From Nymphaea colorata (lineage: Eukaryota; Streptophyta; Magnoliopsida; Nymphaeales; Nymphaeaceae), in the NCBI RefSeq assembly GCF_008831285.2, contig NC_045139.1, positions 2,922,704 through 2,986,703 of the forward strand: a stretch of 64,000 nt of DNA, read 5' to 3'. Numbering within the stretch: position 1 is the stretch's first letter; each line of letters starts with the position of its first letter. Shown one piece after another: positions 12,937 to 23,100 of this stretch. A program made the translations under genes and the position numbers. Below the pieces are notes generated by a model that saw only the letters and a program-made list of their open reading frames with translations, was not told the DNA's origin and made no database searches.

Positions 12937-13894
12937 CTGCACAATACTCCTATATTAGTTTTTCCTTTTTTTAAATTTTCTTCAACTATAAATATATATG
13001 GAAATAAGCGGGGCGAAATAAATCTCTGTTTATCTTTCTTTTCCTTTTTGTTCTGCAAATAGCTCGAAAACTCGTCATATATAAAAATTCCCAATTGTAT
13101 ATTTGCCACAATTTTATAAAAAAGAACTCGCTCTCTCATTTAAATCCCCAGAACACAAGGGAACTTAAAAGATCAATCAAGTGAATCGAATGGCAATCAT
13201 ATTTTTTTTAAAAAAAATGAAATATAAAGTAAAGCAACACTCAAATGCAATATAATTATCTTAATCTTATTTAAGCAACTTAAAACTTTTTCGTGAATAT
13301 TGAAAATTATTCATAGGTATGTTCGTAACAAGCAATTATTCAATTAGCTAGTGAATAATTACCACCACACACTAAATAATTTGTCTTTGAAAATGTACCT
13401 ATTTTTCTGAATACACAGTCCTCAATCAAACTTTCTAGCATCAATAATAAAACGAAATATAAAATTAATGATATTATTTGGTATAAACAGTGACCATGAG
13501 ATCTATTAGATGTTTCAGCAATTTTGACTCATCAACTCAACTGAACTTAATGATGACCAGAGTTTAATTGAAAAAAGGTTTTTCTTTTACTACTCAAAAC
13601 TTATGTGTGTCCTCAACAGCCTTTCGAGGCTACTTTTGTTTTTTTTTTTGGCTACTAATGAAACTCTTGTATGTTTTCTAAAATTTTGCTACTTCTTTTA
13701 GTTGTGCCACTGAAAATGTAAAGGGTTGTAAATGTTTCGAGATAACACATATGTCATACTCCATTTGGCAATTTTTGCAAAGTTGGAATTATAGATATTG
13801 AAAAAATATGAGGCCTTTTTGGGGATTACGGTAGAAAGGCAAATTAAAAAAAAAAAAAAACAAAAGTTGAAACACGTTTCAGTTCAATGCTTAC
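12937..13894 (-). other. Long AT-rich intron between LRR exons B and C
   Basis: About 960 bp with donor GTAAGC just below 13895 and acceptor TTGTGCAG above 12936. No coding signal or clear transposon boundary is seen. Confidence 0.5.
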
Positions 13895-14582
13895 AGTAAT
13901 CTTGTTGCTCTGATCTTGAGAGAAGCTTTGCAATTGTCCAGTGAAAGGAGGCACTTTTTTGAAATTATTGCAGCTACCCGCTGTTGAAGTCTCAAGCGTT
14001 GTAGACGAGGAAGGTAGAGGTTCAAACTCAACACATTCTACCTTCAGGCTTTTGAGGCTCTCCAACAAATATATCATGTCAAATAATCTGAGAGCGTAAC
14101 ATTTTAGTGTCAAATCCTTTAGGTTTTTCAGTTGCCCAATGGAATCGGGTAGAGCTTTCAACATCTTGCATCTTAGTGTCAAAGACTTAAGATGCCGAAC
14201 ATCCAATAGAATCTGTCAACATCTCAATTCTCTCATTCGTGAAACAGAGCTTACGTATTGATTCACAAGAAGATATGGGCAATGCATCCATGAACTCCCA
14301 AGATGTTGATGCCCTCAAAGATAAAAGGTTTACGCATCCCATGAGATCAAGACTTTTAAGGGAACGTAATTCACGTATGTTGTCTGGTAGTCTCTCCAAC
14401 ATGATGCATCCTATTATCTTTAGAAATTGCAACTTTTTAAGGCTCCCAATTGACTCCTTAACTTCCATTAGCTCCTTGCAATTCATGAGCATCAACTTCT
14501 CCAAGCAAGGGAGATCAGAGAAGCTAGGGGTGACGTTCATTGGGCCACCATCAAGACTGAGGATCTTCAAATTCTCAAACAC
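13895..14582 (-). pseudogene. LRR exon B of the resistance-gene relic, one frameshift
   Basis: Begins VFENLKILSLDGGPMNVTPSF after acceptor TTTTTAG and ends QDQSNKIT before donor GTAAGC. A single-base indel near 14190-14206 separates NERIEMLTDSIG from DVRHLKSLTLRCKMLKAL, which would otherwise join smoothly. Its start resembles the start of exon C (KLKRLDL ... VTPDFSFAPYLEELTLRNC), suggesting internal exon duplication. Confidence 0.65.
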
Positions 14583-14699
14583 CTAAAAAGAGAAAATTCT
14601 TTATTACCATGAATTGTTTTCAAGATTCTTAAACAAAAAAAAAAAAAAGCATAGATGCACATGCTTAAGAAAACAAGGAGGTCTTGATTAGTAACTTAC

Positions 14700-15226
14700 A
14701 AATGGAATTCTCGAAGCGTTAACGTGATCAGCAGGAAGCTTTGACAACATAACTTTGCAGCCTCTTAGTTCTAAAGTCTCAAGCTTGCTCCCCGATCCAA
14801 TCTAATCTGGTAGGACTTCCATTTTCTTGGACTTTAAAGTTAGGTGCTTTAGATTTTGTGTCTTTTGATTGAAGGAAGAAACATATTCAAGGACAGCACA
14901 TTTTAATACCAATTTTTCAATATTTGCCAATGGTAGAGCATCATCAACTAATAATATGTGGCTGTCGGTATACACCTCGAGAACCTTCAGTTTCAGAAGT
15001 TGCCCAACCCCAGCAGGCAGAGATTTGAGGGACTTACAATTCAATATTAATGACTCGAGGTTTTCCCACCTTATGAAGGTCTCTGTCAACTCTTCAACTG
15101 TGTCGCCAATCAACTCGAGTTGAGTTTTCCTTGGGCAACATGGATCAGGCAACACATCAAGAATGCAGGCAGAGCAACATATCAGCTTGCTTGCTGCCAC
15201 TAGGTCTTTTGAACCAAATCCTCTTT
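14700..15226 (-). pseudogene. LRR exon A of the resistance-gene relic, in-frame stop
   Basis: Reads ILDVLPDPCCPRKTQLELIG, then LRR units (LESLILNCKSLKSLPAGVGQ, LKHLTLKSKKMEVLPD). An in-frame TAG at 14802-14804 follows, after which the same frame continues IGSGSKLETLELRGCKVMLS up to donor GTAAGTTAC. Homologous repeats have a Ser at the stop, so one substitution probably created it. The 5' border of the exon is not clear. Confidence 0.65.
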
Positions 15227-15306
15227 ATTTTTAAAATGTAAGAGCATTGGATATAAAATATTTGCTTAAAGCTAAATCTGATCTGAATCGGATTGGATAT
15301 TTAAGA

Positions 15307-15560
15307 TGGCTTTGGATAGTTCCACCAGCTGGCTACACCTCCATCCTTCCTCTCCATCTTCAACAATTGTTCTTCCCATATCTCTTGAGCATGGATTTCA
15401 AAACGCCTCCAAACTTTTCTCTCTAAATAATAATGTTCCCATCGACCTCAGGGCGGAAACCACTTTCTTGCTAAAGCTGCTTAGCGTCATCCACCACCAC
15501 GCACCAGCAGGCTTTACTGGCCAACCATCCATATTCATACACTCACCGGTGAAACAACAA
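15307..15560 (-). pseudogene. Possible NB-ARC remnant of the same resistance gene
   Basis: One minus-strand frame reads CVVVDDAKQL, resembling the kinase-2 motif, then a stop, then FRPEVDGNIII, resembling the RNBS-B region, then another stop. A second frame close by reads RDMGRTIVEDGE, like the conserved RDMGREIV stretch after the nucleotide-binding domain. The two signals sit unnaturally close together, consistent with an internal deletion. No P-loop is visible. The match is short and tentative. Confidence 0.35.
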
Positions 15561-15639
15561 TTAAAATATAGAAACGTCCGCTTTCTTTTATTGGTAAGGT
15601 TATCATAATATCTAGAAACATACATAGTCACAAATAATG

Positions 15640-16480
15640 TCTCGGAGTTTTAAACAGCGAGGTTTTTCTCAGTCATAATACAGCGAGCTTGAATAAAAAA
15701 AAATATAGTAAAATTTTAAAATTAAAAAAAACTAAAAATAAAGAGAAAATAAAATAAGTGACACAAAAAAATGTGTTATTAAAAAATACAAAATAGAAAT
15801 GAAAAAAAAACTGATTGACATTAAAAAAACTGGAAAAAAATGAAAAAAGTGAAAGAGACAAAAAAATGTGTTTTTTTTTGTTTTTAACATTTTATTCAAA
15901 AAAACACGTTTTTTTAAGTTTTAAATGGTCATTTAATTTATCGCATTTTTTTCACTTTTTTTTTCAAAAATAAAAAAACGCGTTTTCTTTAACTATGATT
16001 TCAGCTTCTCAAAATTTCTTTTATCTGGAACTCTCCTTTAACAGTTTCAAGAAAAGAAACTTGGCATACTCCTCACTTGGTGGACATGTAAAAGAGGAAA
16101 CTGAAAAAATCATCTGAAATTGATGTGCTTGCTTGTTAATACATTGGATGTTCAAAATATAGTCACCAATAAGGTTTGAGAGTTTTAAACAGCAAGCTTT
16201 TTTTTCAGGTATAATGTGGCGGACTTGAAAAACAGAAGGAAAAAGAGAAAAAATGGTATTTAAAAAAATAAAAACTAAAAATAGTGAAAAATAAAATAAA
16301 TGAAAAATAATAATACAAACATCAAAAGTAGATTTGCAACAAATAAAAAAAAACTATTTGACATTAAAAAAATAAAAAATTGAAAATAACATCATTTTTA
16401 TGCTTTTTTCTAAAAAACACATTTTTTAACGTTTTAAACAACATATCGTTTTCTCACGTATTTTGTAACTATGGACTTCA
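15640..16480. repeat. Two diverged direct copies of an A/T-rich repeat
   Basis: About 15640-16010 and 16170-16480 share an ordered series of landmarks: GAGTTTTAAACAGC, a TATAAT(A/G) word followed by a short GC patch, long A-runs, and a final CG(T)TTTT stretch followed by TAACTATG. They look like two insertions or a duplication of one AT-rich family. Similar sequence is seen at about 400-680 and 22160-22490. Confidence 0.5.
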
Positions 16481-16512
16481 AACTAACGATGTATTGCACA
16501 GTAGCAGGCCAT

Positions 16513-16517
<5 letters not shown>

Positions 16518-16545
<28 letters not shown>
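16518..16545. repeat. (TA)n microsatellite
   Basis: Uninterrupted run of alternating A and T about 650 bp upstream of the RPN1 start codon. Confidence 0.9.
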
Positions 16546-16925
16546 CGATTGCGTCCCTTCGCCCCTGCTTGGTTTGCCAAAAAAAAAAATTACATATCCC
16601 CAATATGGACTATCCAACGAGGGATTCAAATGAACTTTCGTCAATGTTAGAAACTGTAAAACGTAATTTAGTGATACATAGTAATATTAGAAAAAATTGC
16701 AGCTAACAAACTTTTTTTCTTGATTTAATAGAAGTGGAGTTCACACGCTTATTTATTTGTGAGAAGTGTAGACTTTATCACAAAATCACAAAAACCCGTT
16801 TTTTTTTAATTATAAGCTAAGTTAAAACGACAGTCGAAATTTCCTTACTTTTTACCCAAAAGAAATTTGTAATATTATTTTATTTATATTCACAAATTCA
16901 CAATCAGCATATTTAGCAAACAAAA

Positions 16926-17196
16926 CCGACGCCACCAAAATAAACGCGGGTCAGGTTCCGTTCGGGTCAGGTTCCATCTGTACCCGGTCCGACGCCACGA
17001 AAATGAACGGGGCTGGTATTTTAAATGCATTTTCATTTTATCGTTAATTTAGCGCTTTATTAATCCGTTATTCACACGGTAAACCGGACTTTCACAGTCT
17101 GCTTTCCGGCATTTTGCCGAGCTTGTCTCCTTGAACACGTTAGGTTTCTTCTCTGTCGCTCCTCTCTCTCTCTCTCTCTCCCTCCCTCGCGGATCA
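16926..17196 (+). promoter_or_regulatory. Putative RPN1 promoter / 5' UTR region
   Basis: GC content rises sharply against the AT-rich upstream sequence. The word GACGCCAC(C/G)AAAAT occurs twice (about 16928 and 16991) and GTCAGGTTCC occurs twice. A CT-rich tract at 17159-17190 directly precedes the ATG, typical of plant 5' leaders. No clear TATA box was found. The regulatory role is inference. Confidence 0.35.
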
Positions 17197-20100
17197 ATGG
17201 CGCCCGAGCCTAATCAGAGCGTGAACGGCGAACAGGCGACAGTTAAGGTTCCGTCCAAGGATCCCAAGAAGAAGAAGGATGAGAAGAAAGAGGAAGATTT
17301 GGTAAGTCGAGAAAAGAAACTGAAGGGAGCAAATTGCTGCTTGACTAAAAACCTTGTCTTTTTTTCCTCTTTGTTTCGATAGCGTACGGTTTATTTCGGC
17401 GTGTTTGATCTTTTGTTGTTGCTGATTTTGTTGCTTTTGGTGTTCGATCTACAGTCGGATGAGGATTTGGCTCTGAAGCAGCAGCTCGAGCTCTATGTCG
17501 AAAGGGTTCAGGATGCCGACCCCGGCGTCCAGAAGCTTGCCTTAGAGAGCATGAGGTACGTAATGGTTCTTGGGGGAGACTCTTTTCCGTCTTTCTCGTT
17601 TCTAGGGTTTGAAGCTTTGAGTTGTATATTCGATGGTTTGGCGGCTGAGTTCATTTTTGTGGGTTGGTCTTGGTTAGTGGTTGTGAGAATGACTCATGAT
17701 TTTAAATTTTGGTGGTTGCCGTCGCGAGGAAAATGACCACAATTTGTTAAAACCTATCGCTGTGTATCGTTCAGAGAATAAGGGATTGTGCCCGAATGGT
17801 GATTGAGTTTTGTGGTCATGTGAGGAGAGTTTCGAATCCATTTTTCTGTTTTTGTATTGTATGCAACACATGATTTTGTTCCCCTGTGTCAGCGCATACA
17901 GTATAATGTATATCAGAAGCTTGTAAATAGAAACATGTTTGTGTTTGTTGTTTTTCTTTTTATTATTATTGTGATCAAATATCTTCTGGATATCCTTAGG
18001 AGCACCTGTTGTCCCATGTCCAGTGCCATTTTCAAGCTTGTCCTAGTTCGTGTACATCCAATGTTTAAGTTATAGTTTGTCATGGGCGATCTATTTTGCC
18101 CCATTCCACTATGCTTTTCAGGATTCACTACTTCAAAGTCTTTTTCCTGTAGTAGTGATAATAACTGAATGACTTCCTCGAAAGGACGTCATAACTGATA
18201 TTCTTTTGATTGGAATTGTTCGTGTCTTCCTGCTAGATTTATTTTGTAATTTCACTGTTCAAGACTTCAATCTATAATGTGCTCCTGAGGAAGCCACTGT
18301 TGAGTGTGACTATGTCGTTTTTAATCTAGAGAAATACATGTTCCTTGTTCATCCCTTTGAATAGATTCTCTGCCGACTACATACACGAGATGAGAATGTA
18401 GATTGGTTGGTGACTGCACCTTGTGTGGGAGAGCTGTTTCTCTGTGTTTGCCTGTAGACCTACCGTGTTATACCGGTTCTGTTGATGCCGTGCCTGAAAA
18501 CCCGTCTGTATTTGTGTGAAATGCATAAAATTTGAGGGTTTGCCTTTTCTGCCACATGGTATTCCTTTCAAATGTGGGAGCACTCTCTACTGTAGAGGTG
18601 AAATAGTAGAAATAGTTGCTCCAATAAGGAGGTCATCTTTCACTAATTGAAGATTTTTGAGGTTGATGGCAGTGTGTTGGTGTCTATTTGGTTATGACTA
18701 TTGTTAAATCACTTTTTTGCATGAACTCATGACTGCTAGATTTGTGTTCTCTTATCTGTTCTCCTTTGAACAGATGTTGTTGATGTCTTATTTATTCTGC
18801 TGCTTGCAGGCAAGAAATCCGTACATCAACAAGTTCCATGACTTCAGTTCCTAAACCTCTAAAATTCCTTCGTCCTCACTATGGGACATTGAAAGCTTTC
18901 TATGAGACCATGGCAGATACAGATCTTAAGGTGGACCTCATCCATTTTTATCGTACCAAGTTGCAGACTTATAGTTAAATAGCACAGAACTGAACTTTCT
19001 TGTATTGCATTGCAGAAATATCTAGCAGATATACTTTCTGTTTTGGCCTTGACCATGTCTGCTGAAGGAGAAAGGGTATGTGCTGTCGTTTATGTCTATC
19101 ACTAGGATGAGTTATCTCATGTACCATCCCTTGTATTTTGTGCAGTTACTAGAGGACCTAATATTATTGTTACTACCTTTTTTATGTTTATGGCCATCCT
19201 CTTCCTCATCCTGTTACACTAAAGAGTGGAGGCTTCTTGGCCATAACACTTTGTGATGGCAAGGGATATACTCTAGAGGAGCATAGATTCTGTTTGAAAG
19301 TTCTTGGTTCTTGCTGTTGGTTAAAAGGTCCATATACCTATGTTGTTAAGGCACCACCTAGGTGACGTCTATGCGTGGTCTAGGCGCCAGTTCACACCCG
19401 TCGCCTAAGTCCATCACTTAGGTGATGGGTGTGGTGCTGGTGCCTAGGCTGGCGCATAGGTGCACCTAGGCTGGAGTAGGCGCCAGCATGCCTAGTCCAT
19501 GGGAAGGTATATGCCTGTAGTTTTATTGTATATACTATGCACAGTCTGTTATAATGTATAATATATGTACAATCTGAAATAATGTATATTTACACGTGTT
19601 GTATATTCATGTGTTATATATGTATATTAGTACAATCTGAAGCAATTTTTAAAGTGGTTCCATCTGCAGTTGATCTATTACAATGTATATTATATGTACT
19701 GATTTGTACAATCTGTTGTCATGTATATTATATGTCATATGTAGAATGATACAATCTGTCGTAAGCTTGTAATGTATATTATGTGTACTGAATTGATACA
19801 ACTGTTGTTTGAAATGATTCAAATGAAATAGTCTATAAGGTCTATAACTGAAATAGTCTATAAGAAATGCAAGCATTGTGTCCTGTACGTAAACAAGAAT
19901 GACGTGCCTTCTTTTTTGTGTGTCGAACTAAGGCATCAGCTAGAATAGAACAACACAGTTTTCCAGTATGTAACTGGAAGTGTTAGTCTGTCATGTAACA
20001 AGAACATAACAGTTTTTTCGTGGCTTACTTTTTGGCTTTACTTTTAAACTGTAATCATTCAATTAGAACAGAACTGAACAGTTTTTCAAGTTTGACTTGG

Positions 20101-23100
20101 AATAGAAGCTTAAAGTTCGGTCGGTAAGTACATAATTTTATTATGTAATGGTTACAGTTGACATAACTAAAAAAAAGAAAAAGAAAAATCGGTCTCCTTT
20201 GTTGCCTAGGCGTGCCTAGTCCCGCCTAGGCACTACGTGCTGCCTGGTCACCTTGACAAAATATCCATATACTGGTAGTTTTGGTAGAAGAAATAGGTAG
20301 AGAAATGATGGTTAGAAAGGAGAAAAATAAGGGATCAGGTGACCCGTGGGAGGTAATTTGGGTTCCGTGTGAAGTGTTTATTTTATTCATACTCTCAATA
20401 GTGTCAAACTATGTTGAGCCAGCTTTTTGGCTCATGGTCAAAACTTAAACGGTTAAACCTAATTTGAAGAAAGCAAATAATATTGCGGTATATTGCAATA
20501 GGCCTTTATATCTTTACTGTTTTAGTTGTTTATGTTGCTGGCCTGTCGTCATTCTTTGCTGCTATGTTGATGTATTGTTTTAGTTTGTGCTAGTTATTGT
20601 CATTTTATTCTATTTTTGGATCATATCATGCCATTTGTGGTTTTTCAGGAGAGTTTAAAATATAGGCTGTTGGGGTCTGAGGGTGACATTGGTTCTTGGG
20701 GTCATGAATATGTAAGGTATGCATCTCAGTATACACTTTTGAAGCAGTAACTACTCAAAATTTTGCATCGCTAGTTAACTGTGCCGGAGACCCTTTTTTT
20801 ATCTAGAAATTGAAGTGTTCTTTCATGTGGCATTATTTTTTAGGAATCTAGCTGGAGAAATTTCTCAGGAGTTCACAAAGCGACAGGTGTGTTTATTTCT
20901 CTAAAAACTCTTTCCCAAAGGATGGGCCATGGGTTTGACTCAATTTGCTGATAGAAGATATTCTAAACCTGTCTTAGTTATCAATCATATAATATATGTG
21001 AGCATGTGATGTGAAGAAATTGTTGATTGTTTCTTTCTTGCATCTGCATTAACACTCTATTGGTGAGAGACTTTATGAATCTTGTGAAAAAACTGTAGGT
21101 AGTTTAACCTAGATACCTGGTTTAATCTACTGGAGCTTAATGGAACTGGGGAGTTTATGCATGAAATAATATTGATGTGCCTGTGTAATTTATATGACTT
21201 GATGCTTATGTGACAAAAATAATTTGTTCATGATGTAAGCCTTGCCTCTGTCATTTGCCTGATTGGGCGCTTGCATGAAAAATGGTGCCTGGGTCTTTGG
21301 CATGCTAAATATGGTTCAAGCTCGATATACGACCACTTTGACTCTATTTGAAAAAAGTTTACTCTATGGCCTTTTTGAAGTGACTGTTGTCTTTGTTGGG
21401 TGTAATTTAGTTTTATATTCTGTGTTGCATAATGAACTATGTGCCAGCACAGTTACATGCATCTATTTTTCTAGGTTCTAGGCCCTAAGTGGTGAAGAGT
21501 TTGATGTGCTTTCCATCTTATGAAGTTGAATCTAATTTATTGTGCAAGTTTTTTGTTAGCAAGATTATGACTTGTGATGGCCAAAGGGTTCACCAGTACT
21601 GTTGTTCTCTTGACAGGTTGATGAAGCTTCAATAGATGATCTGATGGAACTGGTTCAACAAATTGTGGCTTTTCATGTGAAGGTATTTTTTCCATAAGAA
21701 TTGGTGTTGCAGTGCATTATGCAAGGGATTTATCTGTTTCTTTGTGTGGTGTGTGATTTTTTATGTAATTATGTGTACATGCCTCATCTGAAAGTTAAAT
21801 TTCGACATGAGCAGTATTTTCTTTTCAATATAATTGATGTTGAATGGATGTGGTCATGTGTACATGTCAATAGAGCTTCTCATCTGCATAATGCTAACAT
21901 TGTAACTTCTTTTGGACATGACGCAGCACAATGCTGAACCGGAAGCCGTTGATCTTTTAATGGAGGTATTTCTTTCAGATATTTTATGTTCATTTTCCTG
22001 GTTCAGCACTTGAAGAATTACTGACATAGTACACTGCAGGTTGAAGACCTGGATTTGTTGGTTGAGCATATTGATTCCACAAACTACAAAAGGACATGCT
22101 TGTACCTTACTAGCTTTGCTAGGTATGTGGTTGTTTCCCTGTTATGAGGAAGGTTATCTTCCTTTGTTTAGTTTTAAAAAAAGCTTTTTTTTTGAAAAAG
22201 ATGTGTATAAAACGTGAAAAACAAGTCAGCCATATAAAACGTGTAAAAAACACGTTTTTTTTAAAAACACCAAAAGATAAAAAATGGGTACAATACGGGT
22301 ATAATATGCCAAAAAATAAAAAACGGGTATAATATGCGTTTTTTCGTATTTTTATCAATTTTTATATTTGGATTTATTAATTTTTTTTTAAATTTTTTAA
22401 AAATTCGCCAAGATTTTTTCGAGATATACAACTTTGCTGTATTATACCCAAAAAATGCTTCGCCGTGTAATACCCGTACACGTTTTTTGGGACAATGGTT
22501 TTATTTATAGTATTGCATCAACACACATAGTGATGTTTTTTCAGTTGTTACCTGCTTTTGTTTGGTGATAATGCAAGGATAAGTTAGTTGCGTTTCATTT
22601 GTATGTACACATTTTCAGTTCTAAATTGTTTCATATGTTTATCATTCTTGGATAAACTTGGTCCTGTTGTGCCTTTGATCCACTGGAGGACTGCATTCAT
22701 AAGGGCCCTCTTCCTTACGTAATCCAACTCTAATTTGAAGATGCACTTGTATAATATGATATAAATATGTTGGCTAAGAGGTGGTGGGTACTGCTTGGAG
22801 GTCCTTGTTATTTTAAGCATATAAATGTTGTAAAGTGTTAATTGCATATTGGTCAACCAATTGTTTGCCGTATCCTAAGAAATTATAAATTTATTTTTGA
22901 AGGTTAAAGTTCAAAAAATAGAAAAAATAGAGAAAAATAGGAGAAATAAAGAAACATATTTTCTATGAAAAACATATCATCCATAAATATAGGTGTATAA
23001 GTTATAACCATGAAACATTCATTAATTTAGTCATGAATATAGGCAGGAGGCAGAGTGTATATGTATATATATATGTATTATACAATAATCACAAGTTCAT

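Larger units (their letters stand above)
10976..15560 (-). pseudogene. Decayed TIR-NBS-LRR-type disease resistance gene (LRR and C-terminal part)
   Basis: Minus-strand gene relic running from about 15560 down to 10976. Parts in transcription order: a scrap of NB-ARC (about 15307-15560), LRR exon A (about 15226-14700), LRR exon B (14582-13895), LRR exon C (12936-11579) and a C-terminal exon (11392-10976). Intron borders remain readable (for example ATTACT|GTAAGC after exon B and TTGTGCAG before exon C). Damage: an in-frame TAG at 14802-14804, a frameshift near 14190-14206 and another near 12545-12570. No TIR domain or intact nucleotide-binding P-loop is found up to the RPN1 gene at 17197. The LRR style (xLPDSIGxLKxLKxLxLxxC) is that of plant NLR receptors. 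Assignment to the TIR class rests on the multi-exon LRR layout and is inference. Confidence 0.75.
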
